NCBI GenBank assembly: GCA_017525915.1
Contig: JAFXSC010000001.1
Coordinates: forward strand, 62,001 to 126,000
Direction of reading: 5' to 3'
Source of the DNA: Ruminococcus sp.
Lineage (GTDB): Bacteria; Bacillota; Clostridia; Oscillospirales; Ruminococcaceae
Length of the DNA stretch: 64,000 nucleotides
Shown: one piece after another, positions 31,860 through 41,690 of the stretch
Layout of the letters: every line of letters begins with the position of its first letter
How positions within the stretch are numbered: the first letter of the stretch is position 1
Made by a program: the position numbers and the translations under genes
Notes under the pieces: generated by a model
The model's input: only the letters and a program-made list of their open reading frames with translations
Told to the model about the DNA's origin: nothing
The model's database searches: none

Positions 31860-33509
31860 ATGAAAACAAATAAGTTGATCGCGCTGCTTCTGGCTGCTGC
31901 TATGCCGCTCAGCCTTTTATCCTGCTCGGACACCGACTCATATGACAGCGACAGCCGCGCAGAGACTTCCTCTGCGTCTTCAACTGAGTCCGTGACCGGA
32001 AAAAGCAAATCTGACATCGACATCGATTCCCTGAGCATAAGCTATACGCCGTTTGATCTTGACGATTACCGTCCGCACGTTATTCAGATGCTTGAGGATA
32101 TCAAACAGCCCGGCAACCGTGATAAGGTCGCCGAGGACATTGAAACGATCCTTCAGGACTGGAAGCTCATGTCCGACGCGAATACGCGCATAGGGCTGAA
32201 CTATTACCTCGATTTCCACAACGAAGACCTCGAGGCTGAATACGACAAGACCTCAGAGGACATCTATATTTTCAGCTACCTGATGTACCTTGCTTTTACC
32301 AGATGCAGCGAAAAGGATGAGTATAAGGACCTTGCCGAGAAGTACGTCACCGATGATATCCTCGATACGTTCTCCTCTGCCTCAATGACACCCAAGCGCG
32401 TTGAGGGCTATGCAAAAGTAGACTATGAGCTCTCAGATGAAAGGCTAGACGAATACTACGACATTTACGATGACGATGACATGGACGAGGACGAGAAGGA
32501 GCTGAAATGCGCTGAGATCTACCTCGATATCCTTTCCGAATACGACTATGACGAGTTCTATGAGAAATATGGCAGGGACTTCTCCCCCGAACACGCCCGT
32601 GAGCTTGCAGATGTTGTCATTGACGAACTTCTTCCGGCTTACAAATACCTCAGCACTTCATTTGCAAAGATGGACGGGGCTTACGACCTTTACTACTCCC
32701 CTCCCGAGTTCAATGATCCGTTCGGTATCATCAGGAAATATGCCCCGAGTCTCTCCTCGGACATATCAGAATACGCTGATAAGATAGTTGATGACGAACT
32801 GTTCTGCGTAGCCAACGATGAGGACGCTTACCCCGGCTCGTTCACCACAAGTCTCCATCTCACCGACGATTCGTTCATATTCATCAACGACCCCAAAGGC
32901 GAACGTACTCTCAGCACCGCGATACACGAATTCGGTCACTTCTACTCTGCCTATAAGAGCGGTGTTGAACCGTTCAACGGTGCTTTCTGCGTTGATGTTG
33001 CGGAAATACAGTCGCAGGGCTTCGAGTTTCTCTTCATGCAGTTCTATGACAAAATCTACGGTGATCTCGCTGAGCCTATGAAGGTCTATACGACTATGGA
33101 TATGCTTGATTCAATCGCCGGAGGTTTTATTGTCGGAAAGTTCGAGAGCGTCATTCTCGAAAGGCGTGACGAGCTCACTCCGCAGGACGTTGTGGATATC
33201 TGGCACGATATCGCAGACGACGAAGTGAATTACAGCTTCTATTACTTCAACCATATCTTTGAAAATCCGGGCTATTACATCAGCTACGGCACTTCCGCTC
33301 TCGCTGCGTTCGATATCTGGAAGGACTGCCTTACCGCTCCGGACAAGGCACTGAAAAAGTATGAGAAGATTGCCAAAATATCGCCCTATTCCCACGATAC
33401 CTACTTCTGCGATACCCTTGATAAATGCGGCTTCAGCGACGTCCTCACCAAGACCTATGTCAAAAACCTCGCTAAGGATATCCGCAAATACGCAGACAAT
33501 CTGGAATAA
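31860..33509 (+). CDS. Lipoprotein with an M3-like zinc-protease motif
   Basis: The 549-aa protein has a lipoprotein signal (LLLAAAMPLSLLSCSD) and an acidic Ser-rich linker. The large helical domain carries AIHEFGHFYSAY (zinc ligands His356 and His360, catalytic Glu357) and a third ligand candidate, Glu382, in DVAEIQSQGFEFLFM. Spacing and flanks resemble M3 oligoendopeptidase F. It would act on peptides outside the membrane. The start lies one base after the HAD stop, so it is coupled to the riboflavin operon. A terminator closes the unit. Its link to flavin metabolism is unexplained. Confidence 0.8.
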   Translation: MKTNKLIALLLAAAMPLSLLSCSDTDSYDSDSRAETSSASSTESVTGKSKSDIDIDSLSISYTPFDLDDYRPHVIQMLEDIKQPGNRDKVAEDIETILQDWKLMSDANTRIGLNYYLDFHNEDLEAEYDKTSEDIYIFSYLMYLAFTRCSEKDEYKDLAEKYVTDDILDTFSSASMTPKRVEGYAKVDYELSDERLDEYYDIYDDDDMDEDEKELKCAEIYLDILSEYDYDEFYEKYGRDFSPEHARELADVVIDELLPAYKYLSTSFAKMDGAYDLYYSPPEFNDPFGIIRKYAPSLSSDISEYADKIVDDELFCVANDEDAYPGSFTTSLHLTDDSFIFINDPKGERTLSTAIHEFGHFYSAYKSGVEPFNGAFCVDVAEIQSQGFEFLFMQFYDKIYGDLAEPMKVYTTMDMLDSIAGGFIVGKFESVILERRDELTPQDVVDIWHDIADDEVNYSFYYFNHIFENPGYYISYGTSALAAFDIWKDCLTAPDKALKKYEKIAKISPYSHDTYFCDTLDKCGFSDVLTKTYVKNLAKDIRKYADNLE

Positions 33510-33510
33510 C

Positions 33511-33540
33511 AAAAAGGAAGCCTTGACGGCTTCCTTTTTT
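33511..33540. terminator. Bidirectional terminator closing the riboflavin operon
   Basis: A 12-bp stem (33511-33522 with 33528-33539) including the A- and T-tracts has a five-base loop. It separates convergent genes. Confidence 0.92.
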
Positions 33541-33558
33541 ATTAGCTGTAAAACGTAT

Positions 33559-36534
33559 TTATTCCGTTCTCAGGGCAACTACGGGGTCTTTCTTTGCGGC
33601 AACTCTTGACGGGATAAGTCCTGCTATGAATGTGAGGAACATACTTATGCCGATGAGTATTATTGCTGCGACCACAGGAACGTGTGCACGGAGAGTATCA
33701 AGATTTGTTACGCTGTGGATCACCATATTTATCGGGATAGTCAGGAGTACCGACACGCCGATGCCTATGAGACCTGCACACAGTCCGACAAGCAGTGTTT
33801 CAGCATTGAATACCGTTGAAACATCGTGCTTTGAAGCGCCTATCGCACGGAGTATACCTATCTCGCGTGTACGCTCAAGAACTGAGATATAGGTGATAAT
33901 GCCTATCATGATGGACGATACCACGAGAGATATGCCTACGAATGCGATGAGCAGGTAGGATATACCTGTAATGATATTTGTAACAGATGACATGAGGAGC
34001 TTTACGAAGTCGGTGTAGTGAATGATATCGGCTTCGTCATCGCAGGAATCGTTGTACTTCTCGATCTCATCTGCGATATCGTCCTTATCAGAGAATGACT
34101 TGGCATAGATCCTTATCTTTGAAGGATCCTCCGGGTCTGCATATCCGAGCTTGAAAATTACGTCATCATAAGTGAGGTCGGATATCTCCTCGGGGATATA
34201 GGTGTCGAAAATGCTGATATATACCTCATCGGTGATATTCATACTGCCGAGCTTATCAGAAAGCTCATTGTCGGTATACTGTGCAAGCTCTCCCGCCTTG
34301 TCTGCAGCGTACTTGAACGGGAGGATATTGCGGAGAATATCGGGCGCAAGCTGATTGAACTGTTCATCGCTGAGTCCCTCGAGTGCCTTTACAACAGCCT
34401 CGGACTCCTTGGCGCCTGCACCGCCGTGAACTGCAAGATCCTTCATATCGCTGAAAAGCTTCTTACGGTTCTCGGGCTTCATAGCCTCTTTCACCATGTC
34501 GTCAAGCTCCTTCTCAGAGGGCTTGCTGAGCACAAACTTTGCAATGTCTGCTCTTGAAGCAGTTTCGAGAGTGTCGATGTATTCCTTCGCTGAGGCTATC
34601 TTCTCTGCATCTGTGGGACCTACATAATCATCTGTGCGGAACTTCTTGCCGTTGATGAGGTCATTCTCGTGGTCGTTTACCTGATCCATGACTATATCGC
34701 TCGAAGCTGTTATCTCGATTATGCGGTCTGTAAGAGCCTTGGTATAGCCGATATAGCCGTTTATCATCTTGACCTTGGTATCGGGATTGGGTCTGATGAA
34801 ACCTACTATTTTGAGCTTTATTCCGATGTTGTCGTTATTGAAGAGGAGTTCAAGTCCGGACTGACTTCTGGAAAGGTCGGTATAGCCGCCTCTGCCGTTT
34901 GAGGAACGCTCATAGAATTCACAGGGAAGTATGAGCTTGTAATCCTTGTTCATTATATCCGAGAAACTCCACTTGGTAACGCCGTAATCCTTTATCTCCT
35001 CGCCCCTCATGGCTGCCTTGATTATATCGCCGAAGCCGTCTGCGGATTTAAGACCGAGGGTATAGGTTATCATGTCAGGGATCTCGTTGTTCTCGTCGAG
35101 GACTACGACTGCCTCGTCGTAATTCTTCGGCCATGAGCCCTTAACAAGGTCGTACTGCTCATAGATAAGCGGATTGAGGTCTTTGCCGTCATCTGAAGGA
35201 AGGAGCTCTTCCCAGACATCTACGTTCCACATGGACATCATGCTGCTGGAGTGCGATGACATGAGGGAATTCTCGCTCATATAATCCTCCATGCCCATTG
35301 CCTTTGCATAGATCTCATTGAGGTCTGACTTTACGATAATGCCGTTCTCGTCCTTGCTGAACACTGTCATCTGCACGTCATATCCGTATGAAACAGCGTT
35401 GGACTTCTCCTTGATGACAGCATTTGAATCAACGAATTTCTTGAACTTAGCCATATTGTTTATCTGCTTTGCGGAGGAGTTCATGTTGTTGAACATATCA
35501 TACATCTCCGTGCCGGCATAGACAGTCTCCGGAGAATCTGAAGGATCGTGCTCAACAGGGTCAGTACCGCCGAACATGGTCTTGAAAAGTTCTGAGGTAT
35601 CGGTAGATTCGCGGTTTATCGTTATCGGGTAGGACGAAAGCGTCTCCTCCTGAACGTGGTCGATATACTCGTTGATACCGGTTGAGAGCGAAAGTATCAG
35701 CGCGATGCCGATAATACCTATCGAACCGGCAAATGCTGTCAGGAGAGTTCTTCCCTTCTTCGTCATGAGGTTGTTGAGCGAGAGGGACACCGCAGTCAGG
35801 AACGACATGGACACTCTCTTTTTCTTTCCCTTCACCGGCTCATCAGCCTTTTCGGGAGTGAACGGGTCACTGTCTCCTGTGAGCTGACCGTCCTTTATTC
35901 TTACGATACGGGTAGCGTACTGCTCGGCAAGCTCGGGATTGTGAGTTACCATGATAACGAGCTTATCCTTGGCTATCTCCTTCAGGAGCTCCATGACCTG
36001 AATACTGGTCTCACTGTCGAGAGCTCCGGTAGGCTCGTCGGCAAGGAGTATATCCGGATTGTTTATGAGCGCTCTTGCAATAGCTACACGCTGCATCTGT
36101 CCGCCGGACATCTGGTTCGGCTTCTTATGGAGCTGGTCGCCAAGGCCGACCTTCTCGAGAGCTTCCTTTGCCCTCTTCCTGCGCTCGGACTTTGATACGC
36201 CGGATATGGTCAGCGCAAGCTCAACGTTGGAAAGCACGGTCTGGTGGGGGATGAGATTATAGCTCTGGAATATAAATCCTATCGAGTGGTTGCGGTATGC
36301 GTCCCAGTCTCTGTCCTTATATTTTTTAGTCGATACACCGTTGATTATGAGATCGCCGGAGGTATAGTGGTCAAGTCCGCCGATGATGTTGAGAAGCGTG
36401 GTCTTACCGCAGCCCGAATGACCGAGTATAGCCACAAATTCGTTTTCGCGGAAGGTGATCTCAACGCCGTTGAGAGCTCTTACCTTTGTGTCTCCGCTGC
36501 CATAGTCCTTAACTATGTTTTTAAGCTGTAACAA
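33559..36534 (-). CDS. MacB-like ABC transporter with fused ATPase and FtsX permease
   Basis: The ~991-aa protein starts with an ABC ATPase: Walker [11 protein letters not shown], signature [15 protein letters not shown], Walker [14 protein letters not shown] transmembrane helix lies near residue 270, followed by a large extracellular domain of ~550 residues. The C-terminus has three helices of FtsX type ([49 protein letters not shown]). Such type VII exporters couple ATP hydrolysis to periplasmic or extracellular mechanical work, for instance on peptides or lipoproteins. I prefer the TTG at 36534, 8 nt after AAAGGG; the GTG at 36543 has no free ribosome site. Confidence 0.88.
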   Translation of the reverse strand: MLQLKNIVKDYGSGDTKVRALNGVEITFRENEFVAILGHSGCGKTTLLNIIGGLDHYTSGDLIINGVSTKKYKDRDWDAYRNHSIGFIFQSYNLIPHQTVLSNVELALTISGVSKSERRKRAKEALEKVGLGDQLHKKPNQMSGGQMQRVAIARALINNPDILLADEPTGALDSETSIQVMELLKEIAKDKLVIMVTHNPELAEQYATRIVRIKDGQLTGDSDPFTPEKADEPVKGKKKRVSMSFLTAVSLSLNNLMTKKGRTLLTAFAGSIGIIGIALILSLSTGINEYIDHVQEETLSSYPITINRESTDTSELFKTMFGGTDPVEHDPSDSPETVYAGTEMYDMFNNMNSSAKQINNMAKFKKFVDSNAVIKEKSNAVSYGYDVQMTVFSKDENGIIVKSDLNEIYAKAMGMEDYMSENSLMSSHSSSMMSMWNVDVWEELLPSDDGKDLNPLIYEQYDLVKGSWPKNYDEAVVVLDENNEIPDMITYTLGLKSADGFGDIIKAAMRGEEIKDYGVTKWSFSDIMNKDYKLILPCEFYERSSNGRGGYTDLSRSQSGLELLFNNDNIGIKLKIVGFIRPNPDTKVKMINGYIGYTKALTDRIIEITASSDIVMDQVNDHENDLINGKKFRTDDYVGPTDAEKIASAKEYIDTLETASRADIAKFVLSKPSEKELDDMVKEAMKPENRKKLFSDMKDLAVHGGAGAKESEAVVKALEGLSDEQFNQLAPDILRNILPFKYAADKAGELAQYTDNELSDKLGSMNITDEVYISIFDTYIPEEISDLTYDDVIFKLGYADPEDPSKIRIYAKSFSDKDDIADEIEKYNDSCDDEADIIHYTDFVKLLMSSVTNIITGISYLLIAFVGISLVVSSIMIGIITYISVLERTREIGILRAIGASKHDVSTVFNAETLLVGLCAGLIGIGVSVLLTIPINMVIHSVTNLDTLRAHVPVVAAIILIGISMFLTFIAGLIPSRVAAKKDPVVALRTE

Positions 36535-36573
36535 TAAATTCACCCTTTCTAATAGTTAAAAATAGACATAATG

Positions 36574-36602
36574 ATTATAGCATATTGACGAATATATGTC
36601 AA
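36574..36602 (-). promoter_or_regulatory. Sigma-A promoter of the MacB-like gene
   Basis: On the minus strand: TTGACA at 36602-36597, a 17-nt spacer, TATAAT at 36579-36574; both hexamers are perfect. A dyad, TTGACATATATTCGTCAA, covers the -35 region and spacer and may be an operator. Confidence 0.88.
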
Positions 36603-36643
36603 TGGCTTTGTTGAATATTCACAGGTGTTTCACATATTATTCA

Positions 36644-36682
36644 CAAAAGCAAAGGGCATTCTTTCAACAGAATGCCCTGACT
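36644..36682 (-). terminator. Intrinsic terminator after prs
   Basis: A 9-bp stem (36654-36662 with 36669-36677) is followed on the minus strand by a T-rich tract. Confidence 0.8.
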
Positions 36683-36689
36683 TTGTTTA

Positions 36690-37835
36690 TTACTTCATGT
36701 TGTACTTCCTGAGAAGGTTCTCAATCTTCTCGTGGGGATCGATTATTTTGCTGATTGATACATCGTGATTGATAGCTTCAATGAAGTAGGCTATATACTT
36801 GGATACGTCAACCTCGTGGAACCACGGTCTTGCGAGGAGCTCCGGAGTTCTGTATGTGAGGTTTGTACCGAATACGCCGTCGATTATGCCGTCCTCATAG
36901 GCCTTGTCGAACTTGTCAAGACCGTTGGTGAAGATAGCGTATGTAGCGTAAGCGAATATCCTTCCTGCCTTCTTCTCCTTGAGAGCATATGCGAGGTCGA
37001 GCATAGACTCGCCGGAGGAAATGATATCGTCGGATACGAATATATCCTTGCCCTCAACGGGATTGCCGAGGTATTCGTGTGCAACGATGGGATTTCTGCC
37101 GTTGACGATCGTGGAATAGTCTCTCCTCTTGTAGAACATACCCATTTCAACGCCGAGGACTGAAGCATAGTACATATTCCTGTTGAGTGCGCCCTCATCA
37201 GGGCTTACTACCATGAACTTCTCCTTGCTGAAATTGATGTCCTTTACATCCTTGAGCATTGCCTTGAGAACCTGATATGTAGGCATAACGTTGTCAAAGC
37301 CCATGAGCGGCACTGCATTCTGGACTCTCGGGTCGTGAGCATCGAAGCAGACGATATTGGATACACCCATTGCTTCAAGCTCCTGCAGAGCGCAGGCGCA
37401 GTCGAGGGATTCGCGGTAGCTTCTTCTGTGCTGGCGTCCGCCGTAGAGGATAGGCATGATAACTGTTATCCTGTGGGCCTTGCCGCTCGCAGCCTGAATG
37501 ATACGCTTTAAATCCTGGAAATGGTCATCAGGAGACATAGCGTTCTTCATTCCGAAATAATCGTACTTTATATTATAGTTGCCGACATCAACGATTATGA
37601 ACAGATCCTTGCCGCGGACAGTGGACTTTATAAGTCCCTTTCCGTCGCCGGAGGAAAATCTCGGGCACTCGCTCTCGAGGAGGAAGGAATCAACGCTCAC
37701 GCCGCCCTTTCCTGCCCAGTCAACGAGGTAATCGTTGATCTTTCCGCCGAGCTCAGTAACGCTGTTCATTGCAATAATGCCGATAGGTGCAACATTGGTC
37801 TCGCTGCCGAATAAAATTTCACTTGAAGCTGTCAT
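36690..37835 (-). CDS. prs: Ribose-phosphate pyrophosphokinase
   Basis: The 381-aa PRPP synthase is longer than the usual ~315 aa and belongs to the larger clostridial form. Recognisable parts are MPILYGGRQHRRSYRESLDCA, CFDAHDPRVQNAVPLMGFDN, VSPDEGALNRNMYYASVLG and the PRPP-binding loop DIFVSDDIISSGESMLDLA. It makes PRPP from ribose 5-phosphate and ATP. The ATG at 37835 is 34 nt from the only ribosome site (AAAGGAG at 37876-37870), and a stable hairpin lies between them. The upstream gene is ppa. Confidence 0.93.
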   Translation of the reverse strand: MTASSEILFGSETNVAPIGIIAMNSVTELGGKINDYLVDWAGKGGVSVDSFLLESECPRFSSGDGKGLIKSTVRGKDLFIIVDVGNYNIKYDYFGMKNAMSPDDHFQDLKRIIQAASGKAHRITVIMPILYGGRQHRRSYRESLDCACALQELEAMGVSNIVCFDAHDPRVQNAVPLMGFDNVMPTYQVLKAMLKDVKDINFSKEKFMVVSPDEGALNRNMYYASVLGVEMGMFYKRRDYSTIVNGRNPIVAHEYLGNPVEGKDIFVSDDIISSGESMLDLAYALKEKKAGRIFAYATYAIFTNGLDKFDKAYEDGIIDGVFGTNLTYRTPELLARPWFHEVDVSKYIAYFIEAINHDVSISKIIDPHEKIENLLRKYNMK

Positions 37836-37844
37836 AGAATCATC

Positions 37845-37876
37845 TCGCACACATCCCGCGTGTGCGATACTCCTTT
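37845..37876 (-). promoter_or_regulatory. Hairpin between the ribosome site and the start codon of prs
   Basis: TCGCACAC and GTGTGCGA (37845-37852 with 37860-37867) form a perfect 8-bp stem with a 7-nt loop. The only Shine-Dalgarno sequence, AAAGGAG, is at 37876-37870, immediately 5' of the stem on the minus strand. When the hairpin is folded, the remaining distance from ribosome site to ATG is about 11 nt. The folded leader would thus present a normal spacing. Confidence 0.6.
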
Positions 37877-37911
37877 CAGAAATATTATTGATAAGCCTTA
37901 CGCCATTGGTA

Positions 37912-38442
37912 TCACTTGCAGAAATTGTTGATATACGACTCGATATCATCGGCAATTATCTGCCTTGCGACCTCTGCATGATCCACCTCATTGACGGCAG
38001 TGGTCTTGTTCTCGAGCTCTTTGTATACAGTAAAGAAATGTGTCATCTCGTCGAAAACGTGCTTGGGGAGCTGCTCGATATCCATATACATATTGTAATT
38101 AGGGTCATCAAACGGTATAGCAATGATCTTGTCATCGCGGTGACCGTTGTCGAGCATTCTGATAACGCCGATCGGGTAGCATCTTACGAGCGTCATGGGA
38201 TTGAGCGTTTCAGAACAGAGCACGAGCACGTCGAGCGGATCGTTGTCATCGGAGTAGGTCCTGGGGATAAGTCCGTAGTTTGCAGGATAATGAGTGGAGG
38301 TATGGAGGATCCTGTCCATTTTAATAAGTCCGGTATCCTTGTCCAGCTCATACTTGATCTTGCTGCCCTTTCCGATTTCGATAACTGCATAGAAATCATC
38401 GGGGTTAATGCGTTTCGGGCTGATGTTATGCCAGATGTTCAT
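37912..38442 (-). CDS. ppa: Inorganic pyrophosphatase (class I)
   Basis: The 176-aa protein has the class I signature: [46 protein letters not shown] (the Asp cluster binding Mg), [23 protein letters not shown] and [14 protein letters not shown]. It hydrolyses pyrophosphate, including that released when PRPP is used. GGAGGTAATAT precedes the start. It is the promoter-proximal gene of a two-gene unit with prs. Confidence 0.95.
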   Translation of the reverse strand: MNIWHNISPKRINPDDFYAVIEIGKGSKIKYELDKDTGLIKMDRILHTSTHYPANYGLIPRTYSDDNDPLDVLVLCSETLNPMTLVRCYPIGVIRMLDNGHRDDKIIAIPFDDPNYNMYMDIEQLPKHVFDEMTHFFTVYKELENKTTAVNEVDHAEVARQIIADDIESYINNFCK

Positions 38443-38513
38443 ATATTACCTCCTCTGTATTCCGAAGAATTATCGGGAAATCCGCCGCAGGGCAGAGTTA
38501 CTCCCTACTAATA

Positions 38514-38541
38514 AGTATACCATTTTTTTGAGATTTGTCAA
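38514..38541 (-). promoter_or_regulatory. Sigma-A promoter of the ppa-prs operon
   Basis: On the minus strand: TTGACA at 38541-38536, a 16-nt spacer, TATACT at 38519-38514. Confidence 0.8.
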
Positions 38542-38648
38542 TAACGCTCCGGAATTTCGGCGATATGATATAAAATATCGAAAATTGTCGTCATTTTTTC
38601 AACTTATGAGCACCGCCGCGGAAACACGTCTCGCTTCTCGACAGTGAG

Positions 38649-38683
38649 TATTATCCATTTGGTATACTACCGGAGGGATAATA
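38649..38683. repeat. Inverted repeat in the gap before the GGDEF gene
   Basis: TATTATCC (38649-38656) and GGATAATA (38676-38683) form an 8-bp dyad with a 19-nt centre, followed by no T-run. It lies ~50 nt upstream of the GGDEF promoter and could be an operator. Otherwise 38542-38732 holds nothing I can identify. Confidence 0.35.
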
Positions 38684-38732
38684 GAGTTTACAAAAAATTA
38701 ATAATTGAAAGTGAAAATGTGCGGAATAGCCA

Positions 38733-38761
38733 TTGATTTTTCTGAGAAAATGCTGTATAAT
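38733..38761 (+). promoter_or_regulatory. Sigma-A promoter of the sensor-GGDEF gene
   Basis: TTGATT at 38733-38738, a 17-nt spacer, TATAAT at 38756-38761. This leaves a long ~190-nt 5' leader with no recognised riboswitch. Confidence 0.7.
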
Positions 38762-38956
38762 ATACATATCTACTCATAATGATAGCTCCGGAAGGTATCG
38801 GCGCTCAGTTCACGCGGACAGAAATTATATCATTTTGTATAATTTCGCTGTATTTTACGCAGATCAGATCTGAGTGCAATGTCTTTGTGTCCGTTCCTTC
38901 CGCTGCAACTGTCGCCGCGATCCGTGCGGCTATGCGAAATGAGGTGCATTTTTAAT

Positions 38957-40885
38957 ATGAACGGCTACAAAGTTGCTCTGATAATCGAAGAAATGGATCA
39001 GAGCTACCAGACCGCCATACTCAACGGCATCGCTTCCTCCGCTGCTGAATTCTCACTGAACATCTCGGTGTTCGTATCCTTCAGCGGTACTATAAACAGC
39101 GACCACGAAAAGGGCGAGTTCAACATCTTCAACCTGCCTGATTTCAGAGATTTCGACGGTGCTATACTTCTCACCAATACCCTTGACCAGCAGTCCGTCG
39201 TGAACGAGATACTCGGACGCATCAAAGATGCAGGTATCCCGGCAGTCAGCATCGACAACGACATTCCCTACCTCTACCACGTCGGCATCGACAACAAATC
39301 GGCTATGCGCCACATAACCGAACACCTTATCAATGTTCACGGTTACAGGAGGTTCGGCTATATATCCGGTCCCGAAAGCAACCCGGAGAGTGCTGACAGA
39401 CTTGCCTCTTTTCTCGAAGTCCTCAAAGAGCACGATATCCCGATCTCCGATGACTACATTTTCTACGGAAACTTCCGTGCTCCGTCCGGCAGAGCCGCCG
39501 TCGAGCATTTCCTCTCGCTTGAATACGGTCTTCCCGAGGTCATAATCTCCGCGAACGACGTTATGGCTGTCTCCGCGATAAACTGCCTTACCGAGAAGTA
39601 CATAAGTGTGCCGGAGGATATCGCTGTCACCGGCTTCGACAACACTTACAGCACTCACAACTACCAGGTAGAGCTCACTTCCGTTGACCGTCCGCTCGCG
39701 CTCTCCGGCAGGATAGCCTGCAAGATGCTCGCAAATCACTTCAACAAGGTCGATCAGGACCGCAGCGTTATCCTGAATATGTCCCCGCGCTTCACCGAGA
39801 GCTGCGGATGCTCGCACAACACCCAGCGCGACCTGCTCGGCTTCAAGGAGCTCAATTACCGCAATTACCTTAGATTTGAGAAGTCCCAGAACTTCATGTC
39901 CCAGCTCAATAAGCTCTCTGTCGATCTTCTCAGCACCGATTCCTTCGAGCAGTACATAGAGATACTGAAGGAATTTACCAAGTCAATTGACCCGGAGGAG
40001 TATTATTTCTGTCTCTGCGACAATCTGCTCTCCGATGTCAATATCGAGAGCCCGATATCCGGTGGGACCTACGATATCGGCGATACTTCGCAGTATACGG
40101 ACGAGCTGATCGTCCCGATCGCATATGTCAGGGGCGAATTCATCGAGGTAGACACTGTAAAGCGCCGCGATATAATCCCCTCCGTTTCCGATAACGGCAA
40201 GTCCGGCAAGCTTTTCTACCATATCCCCCTGCATTTCGGCAAGCGCTGCTTCGGCTACATGGTCGTATACAATTCGTCACTGCCGCTGCACAACTCCATG
40301 TTCGAGACCTTCTGCATAACGCTCAGCAATTCCATTGAGAATATCCGCAAGCTCATTACGCTTGAATCGGCTCTCGCACACCTCGGAAAGCTCTACGCGC
40401 ACGATACCTTCTCAGGTATATACAACCGCAACGGCTTCGTGCAGGCAACTGACAGCGTTTACCGTGACTGCGTTCATAATCATCGCGACGTCATGCTGAT
40501 GTTCATTGACCTCGACGGTCTGAAAAAGATCAACGATACCTACGGTCACAACATCGGGGACAACGCGATCTGCAGCATTGCAAAGGTTCTTGTGAAGTCC
40601 TGCGTGAACGGCGAGATATACTGCCGCTTCGGAGGCGATGAGTTCATTGTTTTCGCCGCCGATTATACGGAATCCGATGCAAAACGGCTGACTGAAACTA
40701 TTGAGAAAAACATCGCAATGGTCAACGAAAGCGGCGCTAATCCGTTCACCCTCAGTGCAAGCACAGGCTATGTTATCGCAAAGCCGCAGGAGGGCGAGGA
40801 TATCTTCAATTTCGTTACCGATGCAGATAATGTAATGTATATCCAGAAGCGCAAGAAAAAGCTCTCAAAATACCTCAAAGGATAA
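38957..40885 (+). CDS. LacI-type ligand-binding domain fused to a GGDEF diguanylate cyclase
   Basis: The 642-aa protein lacks both a signal peptide and transmembrane segments. Residues ~5-285 match the ligand-binding domain of LacI repressors (IEEMDQSYQTAILNGI, RRFGYISGPESNPESADR, VIISANDVMAVSAINCL, VTGFDNTYSTHNYQVELTSV) without the DNA-binding head. A GAF-like middle follows (about 310-470). The GGDEF domain has an intact RFGGDEF (559-563) and the upstream MFIDLDGLKKINDTYGH. It is probably a soluble diguanylate cyclase controlled by a cytoplasmic sugar or nucleoside. GAGGTG lies ~10 nt before the start. Confidence 0.87.
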   Translation: MNGYKVALIIEEMDQSYQTAILNGIASSAAEFSLNISVFVSFSGTINSDHEKGEFNIFNLPDFRDFDGAILLTNTLDQQSVVNEILGRIKDAGIPAVSIDNDIPYLYHVGIDNKSAMRHITEHLINVHGYRRFGYISGPESNPESADRLASFLEVLKEHDIPISDDYIFYGNFRAPSGRAAVEHFLSLEYGLPEVIISANDVMAVSAINCLTEKYISVPEDIAVTGFDNTYSTHNYQVELTSVDRPLALSGRIACKMLANHFNKVDQDRSVILNMSPRFTESCGCSHNTQRDLLGFKELNYRNYLRFEKSQNFMSQLNKLSVDLLSTDSFEQYIEILKEFTKSIDPEEYYFCLCDNLLSDVNIESPISGGTYDIGDTSQYTDELIVPIAYVRGEFIEVDTVKRRDIIPSVSDNGKSGKLFYHIPLHFGKRCFGYMVVYNSSLPLHNSMFETFCITLSNSIENIRKLITLESALAHLGKLYAHDTFSGIYNRNGFVQATDSVYRDCVHNHRDVMLMFIDLDGLKKINDTYGHNIGDNAICSIAKVLVKSCVNGEIYCRFGGDEFIVFAADYTESDAKRLTETIEKNIAMVNESGANPFTLSASTGYVIAKPQEGEDIFNFVTDADNVMYIQKRKKKLSKYLKG

Positions 40886-40890
40886 AACAA

Positions 40891-40921
40891 AGCCGCATAC
40901 ATAAGTATGCGGCTCATTTTT
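40891..40921. terminator. Terminator after the GGDEF gene
   Basis: A perfect 10-bp stem (40891-40900 with 40905-40914, ATAA loop) is followed by CA and five Ts. It overlaps the stop of the convergent methyltransferase gene by two bases. Confidence 0.88.
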
Positions 40922-41681
40922 ATTTACGGGCTGTTATCATAAAACGGTGAATATGACCGGATATCTTCCCTTCCCTATCAAGGATATCCTGCGCCGTGCA
41001 GAGTCTCGAAAAATCGCGCTCGACCGAAAATCCGGGAAACTCCCACTCAATGACCCTTGCGAACCACACAAGCGCTCCCACGTCGTAAAACTCTATCGGC
41101 TTGAAGCACTCTCCGCTGTCTGTTATCTCAAATCCTGCCGCTTTGAACCTTCCAAGCTCACGTTCAAGCCTGAAGCCCTCAAATGCCGGAACGAAGTTCT
41201 CGCACAGCAGCTCCGAAAGTTCACGGTCATTCTCACAGCCTACCTGCTGAGTCACAAAGATTCCGCCGTCCTTCAGGACGCGCCGGACCTCACTCACATC
41301 ATATGAGCCGTGGCGGTTTATCACAATATCAAAGCTCGAGTCGAGGTAAGGAAGCGCTCCGCCAGACGATGCTTCGCGGAAATCAATGCCAAGAGGAAGA
41401 AGCTCCTTCCTGCAAAGCTTCACATTAGGCGGATAAGCTTCCGTTGCAGCAGTCATATCATACGGGTGTCCGAGGGAACGGAGAAACTCTCCGCCGCCGG
41501 TCTCCATATCAAGAAGCCTTTTGCCGCTGTCAAGGTGACTGATGACTATTTCGCGGTAATCCCACGGGAGGTCATCGTCAGCCGTCATGAAGCGTCCGTC
41601 AATATGCGAGAACTCCCAGCCAAGCATGACCGCAGCCTTTTCCTCAGCAAGCCATTTTTTCTTCAGTTCATTCCTGTCCAT
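40920..41681 (-). CDS. Class I SAM-dependent methyltransferase
   Basis: The 253-aa protein has motif I in RLLDMETGGGEFLRSLG, an acidic strand-2 region (TAATEAYPPN), motif IV FDIVINRHGSYDVSEVRRVLKDGG and the post-motif VTQQVG. It belongs to the Methyltransf_11-like group, close to small-molecule or rRNA (RlmA-like) enzymes, but no zinc cysteines are present. The substrate is unknown. It lies 9 nt after the dCMP deaminase gene, so they are co-transcribed. Confidence 0.82.
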   Translation of the reverse strand: MDRNELKKKWLAEEKAAVMLGWEFSHIDGRFMTADDDLPWDYREIVISHLDSGKRLLDMETGGGEFLRSLGHPYDMTAATEAYPPNVKLCRKELLPLGIDFREASSGGALPYLDSSFDIVINRHGSYDVSEVRRVLKDGGIFVTQQVGCENDRELSELLCENFVPAFEGFRLERELGRFKAAGFEITDSGECFKPIEFYDVGALVWFARVIEWEFPGFSVERDFSRLCTAQDILDREGKISGHIHRFMITARK

Positions 41682-41690
41682 GATGTTTGC

